Origin: Mucilaginibacter roseus
GTDB taxonomy: Bacteria; Bacteroidota; Bacteroidia; Sphingobacteriales; Sphingobacteriaceae
Direction of reading: 5' to 3'
Assembly (NCBI RefSeq): GCF_021215455.1
Contig: NZ_JAJPWV010000003.1
Span: 558,001 to 622,000 of the forward strand
Length of the DNA stretch: 64,000 bases
Position numbers and translations under genes: made by a program. The notes beneath the pieces are model-generated. The model was not told the origin of the DNA. It worked only from the letters and a program-made list of their open reading frames with translations, and searched no databases. Below are positions 49,610-58,921 of this stretch, piece after piece. The first letter of the stretch is position 1, and every line of letters starts with the position of its first letter.

Positions 49610-51070
49610 TTAAGCTTTGCTCCAGGTAGTACCTTCCTTACCGTCCTTCAGTTGAAACCCTATCTGCTGCAAGCCGTTGCGAATTTTGTCTGACGTGGCA
49701 TAATCCTTATTAACCTTTGCCTCGTTACGCAGGTCAACAATAAAGTCCATTATCTTTGGCAGATCGTCATTCTCGGTTTGCTCATCTTTCAAACCTAAAA
49801 CATCAAACACAAAGGTGTGCATCATGTTTTTAAGCAACTCCAGATTTTTTGAGTCGATCTTCAGCTTATTGTCGTGCACGGAATTAATAATGCGCGATGC
49901 TTCAAACAATTCGGCAATTAACACGGGGCTGTTAAAATCATCATTCATGGCCTCGTAACAGCGGTCAATCAGTGGCTGTATCTCCACTTCAGTCGAGGAA
50001 TTGGTCTTCAATCCGTCAAGCAGGCTCAGCGCATTCATCAAGCGCTTGAAACCTTTTTCAGATGCTTCCATAGCCTCGTTACCAAAATCAAGTGTACTGC
50101 GGTAATGTGCCTGTAACATAAAAAAGCGCACCATCATCGGGCTGTAGCCTTTACTCAGGATGTGGTTATTGCCAGAGAACAATTCATGTGGCAAAAAGCT
50201 GTTGCCTAATGATTTTGACATCTTTTGGCCGTTAACTGTCAGCATATTGGTATGCACCCAGTAGCGAGCCGGGTTTTTGCCGCAGCAAGCCATGTTTTGC
50301 GCTATCTCGTTTGTATGATGGGTAGGTACCAAATCCAATCCGCCACCATGTATATCAAACTGATCACCCAGGTATTTATGGCTCATGGCCGAGCATTCCA
50401 GATGCCAGCCGGGAAAACCCACACTCCAAGGCGATGGCCATTTCATCAGGTGCTCAGGCTTGGCTTTTATCCATAGGGCAAAATCAAGCTTACCGTGTTT
50501 TTCATCCTGCCCGCCCAGGGTACGGGTATTGTTCAGCATATCTTCGAGGTTTCGGCCGCTCAGTACGCCGTAATCCTGGCTGTTATTGTATTTCTCAACA
50601 TCAAAATATACTGATCCATCAACTTCATAAGCCAGGCCTTTATCTAAAATGCCCTTTACCATCTCAATCTGCTCAATAATGTGGCCGGTTGCCGTAGGCT
50701 CTATGCTGGGCGGCAGGGTATTAAAGGTTTTCATCACCTCTCTAAAGCCAACGGTGTATTGTTGCACCACCTCCATAGGCTCCAATTTTTCGAGCTTGGC
50801 TTTTTTGGTGATTTTATCTTCCCCCTCATCGGCGTCGCCCTCCAGGTGACCGGCATCAGTAACATTACGAACGTAGCGTACCTTATAGCCCAAATGCTGC
50901 AGGTACCTGAAAATCAAATCAAAAGATATATAAGTACGGCAATTACCCATGTGTACATCGCTGTAAACAGTGGGCCCGCAAACGTACATGCCCACATGGG
51001 GCGCATTAAGCGGCTTAAATTCTTCTTTTTTACGTGTTAAAGTATTATAAACAAATAAGTTTTGTTTCAT
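49610..51070 (-). CDS. cysS: Cysteinyl-tRNA synthetase
   Basis: A 486 aa class I synthetase: CGPTVYSDVHMGNCRTYISF (HIGH-type site in HMGN), zinc ligands in CGPTVY, WHLECSAMS and HTNEIAQ, the KMSKS loop GQKMSKSLGN, and a C-terminal helical DALR-like domain. It charges tRNA-Cys. Length and motif order are normal. Confidence 0.97.
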   Translation of the reverse strand: MKQNLFVYNTLTRKKEEFKPLNAPHVGMYVCGPTVYSDVHMGNCRTYISFDLIFRYLQHLGYKVRYVRNVTDAGHLEGDADEGEDKITKKAKLEKLEPMEVVQQYTVGFREVMKTFNTLPPSIEPTATGHIIEQIEMVKGILDKGLAYEVDGSVYFDVEKYNNSQDYGVLSGRNLEDMLNNTRTLGGQDEKHGKLDFALWIKAKPEHLMKWPSPWSVGFPGWHLECSAMSHKYLGDQFDIHGGGLDLVPTHHTNEIAQNMACCGKNPARYWVHTNMLTVNGQKMSKSLGNSFLPHELFSGNNHILSKGYSPMMVRFFMLQAHYRSTLDFGNEAMEASEKGFKRLMNALSLLDGLKTNSSTEVEIQPLIDRCYEAMNDDFNSPVLIAELFEASRIINSVHDNKLKIDSKNLELLKNMMHTFVFDVLGLKDEQTENDDLPKIMDFIVDLRNEAKVNKDYATSDKIRNGLQQIGFQLKDGKEGTTWSKA

Positions 51071-51152
51071 ATAAGCGCAAACTTACAAAACCCCCTCTAA
51101 ATGTATGCCCAAAGCTGCCATATTTTATATAAGTATGATGATAGGCTAGTGC

Positions 51153-52259
51153 TTATTTAAGCACCACATCGCTGTAGAGCGGATAATGATCAGATAATTT
51201 TTTTTCGATGATGCGATAGCCTGCAATGTCAAACTGTGGGCTGGCCAGTATGTAGTCTATCTGGTAATTGGGGAAGCTGCCATTATAGGTACGCCCAATG
51301 CCCGACCCTTTTTCCCTAAAGGCATTTTTTAATCCCTTGGCCATGGTATTAACCGCGAATGAAGTTGGTGTGTCGTTAAAATCTCCAACAATAATGTAGG
51401 GGTGCGGACAAGCCGAAGCATGTTCCTTTACTTTGAAAACCTGTTCGCTGCGTTTTATAAAAGCGGTTTTAAGCTTACCGCCAAGGCGACGGCTGGCTGT
51501 CATGCTGGCTTTACCTTTTTGCGATACGGTATCCAGGTAGCGATAATCTTCCGGTCCAAAATTTACCGATTGCAAATGAACATTATAAATCCGGATCTTT
51601 TTGCCTTTACAATCCAGGTCGGCATATATGCACTGGTTATCGGTATTCTGGCTGGTGAAGGTAATTGAACCGGTATTAAGTACCGGGTATTTACTGAATA
51701 TAGCCATACCGATATCTTCCTGCTGACTGGAATGTATCGGCTTAAAAAAATAATGGCTGCTTTGCATCAGCTTTGTAAGCGAGTCAACAAGCGCGTACTT
51801 ACCGCGCTTGCGGGTAAAAAACTCCTGAAAGGTGATCACATCCGCCTGCTGCGCCGACAGGAGTTTTAAAATATCATGCCTGGTAGCCGAGTCGTTCTCC
51901 AGCCCATATGGCTTAAAGTTGTGTACATTATAAGTAAGCACGCGCATGCTGTTAGCGGTAGCCTTATTATTGCCAGATGCGCGAAAACCAATATTGTTGA
52001 ACAGAATATTATATCCTATTGCAATAGCGATGACAGATATTACCGCATAAGCGCTTCTGCGAAACAACCAGTATACGATGATGAGGATATTGCCCAGTAG
52101 TAGAAATGGGTAAGCCAGCCCAAAAAAAGCGATCACCCAGCTTTTGACCGGATTTATCACCGGCGCCAGGTAACTAACCAGCAACGCCGCGCAAAGCAGG
52201 TAATTTATCCACAAAAAAATGCGGTCAAAAAAACTGGCTTTCTTTTTTTTAGCGTTCAT
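51153..52259 (-). CDS. Membrane-anchored endonuclease/exonuclease/phosphatase family protein
   Basis: A 368 aa protein. The N-terminal ~95 residues hold three membrane helices (FLWINYLLCAALLVSYLA, VIAFFGLAYPFLLLGNILI, AVISVIAIAIGYNIL). An EEP domain follows: VLTYNVHNF, DVITFQEFF, NVHLQSVNF, YIIVGDFNDTPTS and LSDHYPLYSDVVL, with the catalytic Asp/Asn/His in place. The domain probably faces the periplasm; the substrate is unknown. I start at ATG 52257-52259, which overlaps the upstream rhomboid gene by 11 bp. Confidence 0.88.
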   Translation of the reverse strand: MNAKKKKASFFDRIFLWINYLLCAALLVSYLAPVINPVKSWVIAFFGLAYPFLLLGNILIIVYWLFRRSAYAVISVIAIAIGYNILFNNIGFRASGNNKATANSMRVLTYNVHNFKPYGLENDSATRHDILKLLSAQQADVITFQEFFTRKRGKYALVDSLTKLMQSSHYFFKPIHSSQQEDIGMAIFSKYPVLNTGSITFTSQNTDNQCIYADLDCKGKKIRIYNVHLQSVNFGPEDYRYLDTVSQKGKASMTASRRLGGKLKTAFIKRSEQVFKVKEHASACPHPYIIVGDFNDTPTSFAVNTMAKGLKNAFREKGSGIGRTYNGSFPNYQIDYILASPQFDIAGYRIIEKKLSDHYPLYSDVVLK

Positions 52260-53112
52260 CCTTACTGGCCCGGAACAGCACTTCCTTCTCCTGGCGGGTA
52301 AGGTTGTCATATCCCGATTGTGAAATTTTGTCTAATATACGGTCAATTTCGTCCTGTGCCGGATAGGATGAAGTACTTTTTTCAGGATTTTTGGAAACCA
52401 CGCGCATTTTGGGTTTCGGCTTAAACAGGTTGTTTACGTTGCCCACCCAATCGCTGCCGCGTTGCAGGCGTTTAATATAAATAAAGCCTAAAAAAGCTCC
52501 GCCCAAATGGGCGATACTGCCGCCTGCGTTGCTACCCGCCATGCTTAAAAAATCAATCAGTACATAAAATATGGCCAGCCACTTTAACTTTACCGGGCCA
52601 AATAAAAACAAATGGATAGTATAATCGGGCAATAAAGTTGCTGTAGCGATAATGATAGCCATCACCCCTGCGGATGCACCTACCACACTCGCATTTGCGC
52701 CTTCAAATGCCGGGATGGTATTAAAGGCTAACACAAAAAAGAAAGCTCCGGCTAAACCGCCCATCAAATACAAACCTATAGTACGCTTGTGGCCGAGGTA
52801 CTCCTCAAATATTTGCCCCATCCAGTAAAGCCATAACATATTAAACAGGATATGGAAAATATCGGCATGCATAAACATATAGGTAACCGGTGTCCAGAAG
52901 CGGTGCAATAACTCGTTAAATTGGGCAGGCAGTTGCAAATATTCCCGGCTGAAGGCGATAATCCTGCTGTTTCCGAATCCGGATACAAATAACTGTTCAA
53001 ATACAGCCGGGATATTAATGAGCAGATACACCGCTACATTAATGCCAATGAGCACGAACAGTTTGCTTTGCGCATATTTTATTTTGTAAGATATATTTTG
53101 CCAGAGTGTCAT
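52249..53112 (-). CDS. Rhomboid intramembrane serine protease with C-terminal extension
   Basis: A 287 aa protein with a six-helix rhomboid core: RFWTPVTYMFMHADIFHILF, NMLWLYWMGQIFEEYLG, the serine in GASAGVMAI and the histidine in AHLGGAFLGFIY. The soluble C-terminal part (about 215-287) ends in a small Arg/Lys-rich helical region (DEIDRILDKISQSGYDNLTR) often seen in Bacteroidota rhomboids. It is followed by the EEP gene with an 11-bp overlap and preceded by a second rhomboid gene. Confidence 0.93.
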   Translation of the reverse strand: MTLWQNISYKIKYAQSKLFVLIGINVAVYLLINIPAVFEQLFVSGFGNSRIIAFSREYLQLPAQFNELLHRFWTPVTYMFMHADIFHILFNMLWLYWMGQIFEEYLGHKRTIGLYLMGGLAGAFFFVLAFNTIPAFEGANASVVGASAGVMAIIIATATLLPDYTIHLFLFGPVKLKWLAIFYVLIDFLSMAGSNAGGSIAHLGGAFLGFIYIKRLQRGSDWVGNVNNLFKPKPKMRVVSKNPEKSTSSYPAQDEIDRILDKISQSGYDNLTRQEKEVLFRASKDER

Positions 53113-53133
53113 GATTGATAACTCCTGTGTGTT

Positions 53134-53823
53134 TTAATAGAAATTTCTTGAGCTGCGGTACCCCCATATTTTCAGCAGTATAAATCCGAACAGCGCACCG
53201 CCTATATGTGCGAAATGCGCAACTGAATCGCCCGGAGAATTACGCACACCAAGAACGAGCTCTATAAGCATATAACCCGTAACTACATATTTTGCTTTAA
53301 CGGGAATCGGAATAAAAAAAATAAATACTTCGGCATTGGGAAACAGATATCCAAACGCGAGCAATATACCAAACACTGCTCCCGAGGCGCCTAATACTGG
53401 GGTGCTATAAATATCTCTTACTTTTATAAGTCCAGCTACATCATTAACATTACCGGCGTTAACTGTATTTGCAGTGAACGATCCGAGTACAGAGTAAACT
53501 TCCAGCCCTTGTACAAACATATGTAACGCAAGTGCTCCTAAGCCTGTAATAAAATAATACTCTATAAAGCGTTTGATGCCTAAGGTTTGCTCAATCACGG
53601 TTCCGAACATGAAAACAGCTATCATGTTGAACAACAAATGCTCAAATGACCCATGCATGAACAAGTACGTTAAAGGTTGCCAAAATTTAAAAAAAGGCGA
53701 GTCGAAATAAAATGCAGACAGATGCTCAACCAAACCTAATTGTTTTAGGCTTATGGTTGCTATAAAGAAGATTACATTAATAATGAGCAGGTTTTTTACC
53801 GCCGGGGTAAGGTTAAATTGCAT
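53134..53823 (-). CDS. Rhomboid intramembrane serine protease
   Basis: A 229 aa rhomboid: FWQPLTYLFMHGSFEHLLFN, VFMFGTVIEQTLG, the active serine in GASGAVFGILLAFG, and the histidine in AHIGGALFGFILLK. It is in tandem with another rhomboid 21 bp downstream. The two are clearly diverged and only the other one has a C-terminal extension, so they probably have different substrates or work together. mutL lies 40 bp upstream on the same strand. Confidence 0.93.
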   Translation of the reverse strand: MQFNLTPAVKNLLIINVIFFIATISLKQLGLVEHLSAFYFDSPFFKFWQPLTYLFMHGSFEHLLFNMIAVFMFGTVIEQTLGIKRFIEYYFITGLGALALHMFVQGLEVYSVLGSFTANTVNAGNVNDVAGLIKVRDIYSTPVLGASGAVFGILLAFGYLFPNAEVFIFFIPIPVKAKYVVTGYMLIELVLGVRNSPGDSVAHFAHIGGALFGFILLKIWGYRSSRNFY

Positions 53824-53863
53824 GTTAAGCTTTTTATTTAAATATAGCCATTATAAAAAGTTG

Positions 53864-55753
53864 TTACTTTTCAAATCGCTCTAAAATTTCATTCATGGTA
53901 AAGGTGCTGATTACCGGTTTTCCGTTCAGGGCCACGTTAGGCATCTGGCAGGCAAAAAGCTGATCAATCAACAGGTTCATCTCCTCGAGCGATAGCTTGG
54001 TGCCTGCTTTTATGGCCGCGTTACGCGCCAGCGAACGGGCAAGGTTATCGCGTTTATTTAACTTTAAAACTGCCTGGTTGTTTTTAAAACCTTCAAGCAA
54101 GTGCTCCAGCAGTTCGTGCTCGCTGGCATTGTTCAGGTCGGCAGGTATGCCCTCAACCACCACCGTGTTTTTGCCAAACTCGCGTATATCAAATCCAAGG
54201 GATTTTATATCGGGCAGCAGTTCTCTTAATAACTCAAAATCGCTGCTGTTTAGTGTGACCGACTGCGGGAAAAGGCTTTGCTGGCTGGTGCCCGAGTGGC
54301 TTTCCAGCTGTTGCAAAAAGCGCTCGTATAAAACCCGCTCATGCGCCGCCTGCTGATTAATCAGCATAAAGCCCGACTTTATTTGCGACAATATAAACCT
54401 GTTATGCACCTGGAACAACTGGCGTTCGCTGGCCTTGTTCACATCCTGCTCGTTAACTGTGATCAACTGCTCTGTATGCAGGTCCTGCTGTACGGCCTGC
54501 TCACGTTTGCTGATCTGATAAAGCGTATCCCAGTTTTGCGGTACAGGCGCCTGGCGATAGCCGCCGCCGCTTCCATTGCTCCGGTTTAAGTTGCTGTCGC
54601 GCAAAAAAGGGTGTTCCTCGCGTGCTGGCTGTTTAGCTTCTACAGCAAATGGGTTAAAATCAGGGTTTACCGTAATAGTTGGCGGTACTATTTCGCTCAG
54701 TGGCTTTTCAGTTATCAGGTGGCCGATGCTGTTCTCCTGGTCAAAGTCAATAGTAGGCGTAATGTTATATTTACCTAAGGCCCTTTTTACAGCTGAACGG
54801 ATAATGGCGTAAATAGCTTTTTCATCCTGATACTTGATTTCTGTTTTAGTAGGATGTACGTTAATATCGATCTTAGCCGGGTCAATATCAATAAACAGCA
54901 CGTACAACGGAAAGCTATCCTCGGGTAAAAGCTCCTCAAAGGCAGTCAGCACCGCATGGTTCAGATACGCATCCCGGATAAAGCGGTTATTTACAAAAAA
55001 GAACTGCTCGCCACGTGTTCTACGCGCAAACTCCGGCTTGCCTACAAAGCCGTGCAGCTTTATAATGGTGGTATCTTCCTCAACCGGTACCAAACGCTGG
55101 TTGTAGTTATTACCCAATAAGTGTACAATGCGTTGTTTTAAGCCGGATGCCGGTAAATGATAAACCTCCTGCCCATCATGATGCAGCGTTAAAAACACCT
55201 GGGGGTTAGCCAGCGCTACGCGTTGAAATTCGTCGATAATATGGCGCATCTCCACCGGGTTACTTTTTAAAAAGTTACGGCGGGCGGGTGTATTATAAAA
55301 CAGGTTTTTTACAGAGATAGATGTACCGGTAGCTGTAGCGCAGGGCTCCTGGCTGATCACTTCAGACCCTTCGATGGTGATGCAGGTACCCAGTTCATCC
55401 TCATGCCGACGGCTTTTTAGTTCCACCTGCGCAATGGCCGCTATAGATGCCATGGCCTCGCCTCTGAAACCCATGGTGCGTATCGCAAATAGATCATCAG
55501 CCTTGCGGATTTTGGAGGTGGCATGGCGCTCAAAACACATGCGCACATCGGTCATGCTCATGCCGCAGCCGTTGTCGATAACCTGGATGAGTGATTTGCC
55601 TGCATCCTTTAAAATAAGCTGTATTTTATCGGCCCCGGCATCAATGGCATTCTCTATCAGCTCCTTTACTGCCGATGCCGGGCGCTGCACCACCTCGCCT
55701 GCGGCAATCTGGTTAGCAACGGAATCGGGTAAAAGCTGTATGATATCGGGCAT
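53864..55753 (-). CDS. mutL: DNA mismatch repair protein MutL
   Basis: A 629 aa GHKL-ATPase mismatch repair protein. The N-terminal motifs are complete: NQIAAGEVVQRPASAVKELI, ENAIDAGA, VIDNGCGM, TMGFRGEAMASIAA and LFYNTPARR. A Gly/Asn/Gln-rich linker is near residues 350-440, and the C-terminal dimerisation domain begins near 450. The endonuclease motif region reads NQQAAHERVLYE (from residue 466) in place of DQHA-x2-E-x4-E, and the later CPHGRP-type motif is replaced by CQMPNVALNGKP. The metal-site residues are therefore altered. No mutH is in the window. Confidence 0.96.
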   Translation of the reverse strand: MPDIIQLLPDSVANQIAAGEVVQRPASAVKELIENAIDAGADKIQLILKDAGKSLIQVIDNGCGMSMTDVRMCFERHATSKIRKADDLFAIRTMGFRGEAMASIAAIAQVELKSRRHEDELGTCITIEGSEVISQEPCATATGTSISVKNLFYNTPARRNFLKSNPVEMRHIIDEFQRVALANPQVFLTLHHDGQEVYHLPASGLKQRIVHLLGNNYNQRLVPVEEDTTIIKLHGFVGKPEFARRTRGEQFFFVNNRFIRDAYLNHAVLTAFEELLPEDSFPLYVLFIDIDPAKIDINVHPTKTEIKYQDEKAIYAIIRSAVKRALGKYNITPTIDFDQENSIGHLITEKPLSEIVPPTITVNPDFNPFAVEAKQPAREEHPFLRDSNLNRSNGSGGGYRQAPVPQNWDTLYQISKREQAVQQDLHTEQLITVNEQDVNKASERQLFQVHNRFILSQIKSGFMLINQQAAHERVLYERFLQQLESHSGTSQQSLFPQSVTLNSSDFELLRELLPDIKSLGFDIREFGKNTVVVEGIPADLNNASEHELLEHLLEGFKNNQAVLKLNKRDNLARSLARNAAIKAGTKLSLEEMNLLIDQLFACQMPNVALNGKPVISTFTMNEILERFEK

Positions 55754-55880
55754 GAGATAGAAAAATTAAATTCAGGGTGTAAAATTAATCAATTGACGGC
55801 ATAACTTTACGGTTTGTGGATTGTAATAAAACATGCGCCTGTAAATATCAGGTAACATAAAATACCGTTACTTATTGTAT

Positions 55881-57698
55881 ATGAGAAAAAACCAGTGGGG
55901 TGCCATGCCCTTTATGTTAGCCTTGTTTGTAATGTTCAATTCGGCCTGCGCGCAAAACCCGCCCATGAGTGCCGTAACCTACCTGAGCGAAGAAAAGCAA
56001 ACCGAACAAAACACCGTGTTGCTGAATAACGAAAGCCAGTCGGTGCCCCTAAAAAATCTGGATAGCATAAAAATTGCCAGTGTAAATTTCTCAAATACTT
56101 ATGCTGCACAATTTGATAGCCTGCTGAACAAGTATGCCGAAGTGCGCTCATTTAATGGTGCAGGCTATCTTGGCCAAAAAACTGTTAACGATCTGGCACA
56201 GGATCTCAAGTTTTATAATACCCTCGTTATTCAGCTTACCGATATTGACCTGAACAATCCGCAGGTAATGAGTTTTATTGCGCTTAACCGCAAGCTGAAA
56301 AAGGTGGTTATTGCATTGTTTGGCAACGGCAACGCGCTGGCTAAATTAAATGCTGAGCAAAATCCCATTATCTGGAGCGGAAAGGCTACGCCCGTATCGG
56401 CAAGTTATGTTGCCCAGGCCATATTTGGCGGCGTGCCGTTATCGCAAAAACTGCCGCAAACTTTTTCTCCTAAATATGTAGCTAATAGCGGCTTTGCTAC
56501 ACTTAAAACACGGTTGCAGTACACTATTCCGGAGGCGGCGGGTATAAACTCAGCCAACCTGACCGAAATTGATAATATTGCCGCAGAAGCTATGCGCCAG
56601 CAGGCTACGCCGGGGTGTGTGGTATTGGTGGCCAAGGATGGCAAGGTGATTTTTAACAAAGCTTACGGCTATCATACTTACAGCGCTGATGAGCCGGATA
56701 AGATCACCGATATTTTCGACCTTGCATCCGTAACTAAAATTGCTGCTACCACTATGGAAGTGATGCGCCTGACGGAACAGGGCAAGCTAAGCCTTGACTC
56801 TACCATGGGCGACTACTTGCCGATAGCTCGTGCCACAAATAAAAATAATATCCGCGTGCGCGAACTGATGTTGCACCAGGCTGGTTTGGTGCCCTACATT
56901 CCGTTTCATAACGATATAAAACCGGCAGATCACAGCAGCGATTCATCTGCTGTATATAATACCAAGGTAGCCGACGGTTATTTTGTGCGTAAAGGGTTTT
57001 ACTCCGACTATATGCTGCCCCGTATGCTTAAAACTGGTTTGCGCACGCGCGGGCAATATGAGTACAGCGATTTGAGTATGTACTTTATGAAGGAAATTGT
57101 GGAATCCATAACCGCTGAACCGTTGAATAGATATGTACAAACCGAGTTTTATAATAAGCTGGGTATGCAAACTGCGGGCTTTTTGCCGCGCAACCGTTTT
57201 GGTGTCGACCGTATAATACCAACTGAGGATGATACCTATTTCAGGCACACCTTGCTTGAGGGTTATGTGCACGATCAGGGTGCGGCTTTGGCAGGCGGCG
57301 TATCAGGCCATGCGGGATTGTTTGCTGATGCTAATGACCTGGCCATATTGTTCCAAATGATGTTGAACAAGGGCACTTACGGTGGCGTACAATATTTTAA
57401 ACCCGAAACGGTAGAGCAATTCACTGCAAAACAATCAGCGGTTAGTCGCCGGGGCTTGGGTTTTGACCGTTGGGACCCGATCCTGACCCGTCACTATCCA
57501 TCCGAACTGGCATCCGATCAAACCTATGGACATACCGGTTATACCGGCACCTGCGTTTGGGTTGATCCGAAATATAACCTGGTTTACATCTTCCTTTCAA
57601 ACCGGGTACATCCAAAGGTTACCGAAAAATTGTCCAGCCTGCGTATTCGTCCGCGTATTCAGGATGTGGTTTACAAAGCGATTGAAAAGGGATTATAG
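55881..57698 (+). CDS. Secreted beta-lactamase-fold serine hydrolase with a partial GH3 C-terminal domain
   Basis: A 605 aa protein with a signal peptide (about 1-24, ACA-QNP). Residues about 45-200 follow the GH3 C-terminal domain (NTVLLNNESQSVPLKNLDSI, VIALFGNGNALAKL). Residues about 220-600 form a class C beta-lactamase-like domain with SVTK as SxxK, YSDLSMY at the YxN position and HTGYTG near the end. Fusions of a GH3 N-acetylglucosaminidase with such a domain are common in Bacteroidota, but here the GH3 catalytic barrel is absent. I start at ATG 55881. Confidence 0.85.
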   Translation: MRKNQWGAMPFMLALFVMFNSACAQNPPMSAVTYLSEEKQTEQNTVLLNNESQSVPLKNLDSIKIASVNFSNTYAAQFDSLLNKYAEVRSFNGAGYLGQKTVNDLAQDLKFYNTLVIQLTDIDLNNPQVMSFIALNRKLKKVVIALFGNGNALAKLNAEQNPIIWSGKATPVSASYVAQAIFGGVPLSQKLPQTFSPKYVANSGFATLKTRLQYTIPEAAGINSANLTEIDNIAAEAMRQQATPGCVVLVAKDGKVIFNKAYGYHTYSADEPDKITDIFDLASVTKIAATTMEVMRLTEQGKLSLDSTMGDYLPIARATNKNNIRVRELMLHQAGLVPYIPFHNDIKPADHSSDSSAVYNTKVADGYFVRKGFYSDYMLPRMLKTGLRTRGQYEYSDLSMYFMKEIVESITAEPLNRYVQTEFYNKLGMQTAGFLPRNRFGVDRIIPTEDDTYFRHTLLEGYVHDQGAALAGGVSGHAGLFADANDLAILFQMMLNKGTYGGVQYFKPETVEQFTAKQSAVSRRGLGFDRWDPILTRHYPSELASDQTYGHTGYTGTCVWVDPKYNLVYIFLSNRVHPKVTEKLSSLRIRPRIQDVVYKAIEKGL

Positions 57699-57705
57699 CG
57701 AAATG

Positions 57706-57756
57706 TTTAGCCCGCTGATGTGCAAATAAATGTATGTTTGCGGGCTAAATATTTTT
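57706..57756 (+). terminator. Terminator of the beta-lactamase-like gene
   Basis: TTTAGCCCGC (57706-57715) and GCGGGCTAAA (57740-57749) form a perfect 10-bp stem with a long loop, followed by TATTTTT. Confidence 0.8.
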
Positions 57757-57763
57757 CCCTCTG

Positions 57764-58156
57764 ATGAATTCTAAACTGATCATGACCATATGCGCAGCTT
57801 TTTTAGCGGTTATGGGTATCGCCTTAACATTCGCGGCAGATGATATCATCATAACTTTTGTTGCTGAGCCGACAGAAATATTAAGGATTATCTCACAATT
57901 ATTAGGCGCAACTTATTTTGCCTTTGCCGTACTTAACTGGATGGCAAAAGGGGCAATCATCGGCGGCATTTATAACAAGCCTTTAGTAATGGCCAACTTC
58001 GCCCACTTTTTTATCGGCGGGGCTATGTTGGCTAAAACAGCATTACGCAATCAGCAACTACCTGCCGGCTTAGTTATACTGGCCGGTATTTATGTGGTGA
58101 TGGCTTTGCTGTTTGCCTTTATTATGTTCAGGCATCCAAATAATCGAACAGCTTAA
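57764..58156 (+). CDS. Small membrane protein, unknown function
   Basis: A 130 aa protein with four hydrophobic segments: LIMTICAAFLAVMGIALTFA, ILRIISQLLGATYFAFAVL, MANFAHFFIGGAMLA and LVILAGIYVVMALLFAFIMF. Its length and layout resemble small DoxX-like or DUF4345-like membrane proteins, but I cannot name a family. Its stop codon overlaps the end of the convergent DUF4197 gene by 4 bp. Confidence 0.75.
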   Translation: MNSKLIMTICAAFLAVMGIALTFAADDIIITFVAEPTEILRIISQLLGATYFAFAVLNWMAKGAIIGGIYNKPLVMANFAHFFIGGAMLAKTALRNQQLPAGLVILAGIYVVMALLFAFIMFRHPNNRTA

Positions 58157-58887
58157 CCTTTTGCTCTTTTACTATCAGCATAACCAAATACCCGCTGCAT
58201 CAACGTAGTTGAGCGTGCCGATAGGTTTTGGCGGATGTTCAGTTCTTCTTTAGCTATCTCCACAAACAAGCCTTCAATCGCTTTTTGGGTAACATAGTCG
58301 CTCAAGTCGGGGTTAAGCTTGGTAACCAGCGGAACTTTATTGTACGCTGTAACTGCATCGCCATAATAACGTGTGGCGCCTACTTTATTTAAACTGTTTT
58401 GAATAACTGGTTTAAATTTCGCTGCCAGTTGGTTAATGGTAGTGCGTTTAAAATATTGCGTAGCGGCATCCTTATCACCAAACAATATATTGGTGGCATC
58501 CTGCAAAGTAAGCTGTTTAATGGAATTGATGAAAATAGGCTTTGCTTCTTTTGCAGCGTCTTCAGCGGCGCGGTTCAATGAGAGTATCACGTTGTCGCAA
58601 AGCGAATTTAAGCCGATTGAACGCAGTGTTTTTTCAGCCTTTTGAGCTTCGGGCGGGAACGCCAGTTTGATAAGCGCATTACCAAAAAAACCGTTTTGTG
58701 CTGATAACTCGTTTGAACTTTTGGTGGTACCCTGTTCTAACGCCTGCTTTAGTGCCGATGCTATCTCAAAAGCCGACGGATTGCCAATTTGCTGGCCGGC
58801 GGTTTGCGCAACCTGATTCAGGGTGTCGCAGCCGGATATGATAGACATGCCTATAAGGGCAGGAATGATAAGTAATACCTTTTTCAT
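58153..58887 (-). CDS. DUF4197 family lipoprotein
   Basis: A 244 aa protein with a lipobox (IGMSIISGCDTLNQ; Cys near residue 20) and the DUF4197 pattern: EIASALKQALEQGTTKSSNE, FFGNALIKLAFPPEAQKAEK, IKQLTLQDATNILFGDKDAA, ATRYYGDAV and ALEGLFVEIAKEE-like YVTQKAIEGLFVEIAKEE near the end. It is a predicted helical periplasmic lipoprotein of unknown role, and normal length for the family. Confidence 0.9.
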   Translation of the reverse strand: MKKVLLIIPALIGMSIISGCDTLNQVAQTAGQQIGNPSAFEIASALKQALEQGTTKSSNELSAQNGFFGNALIKLAFPPEAQKAEKTLRSIGLNSLCDNVILSLNRAAEDAAKEAKPIFINSIKQLTLQDATNILFGDKDAATQYFKRTTINQLAAKFKPVIQNSLNKVGATRYYGDAVTAYNKVPLVTKLNPDLSDYVTQKAIEGLFVEIAKEELNIRQNLSARSTTLMQRVFGYADSKRAKG

Positions 58888-58921
58888 ACCTGATTAAACC
58901 TGTCTGGAAGCAAAAGGTTTA

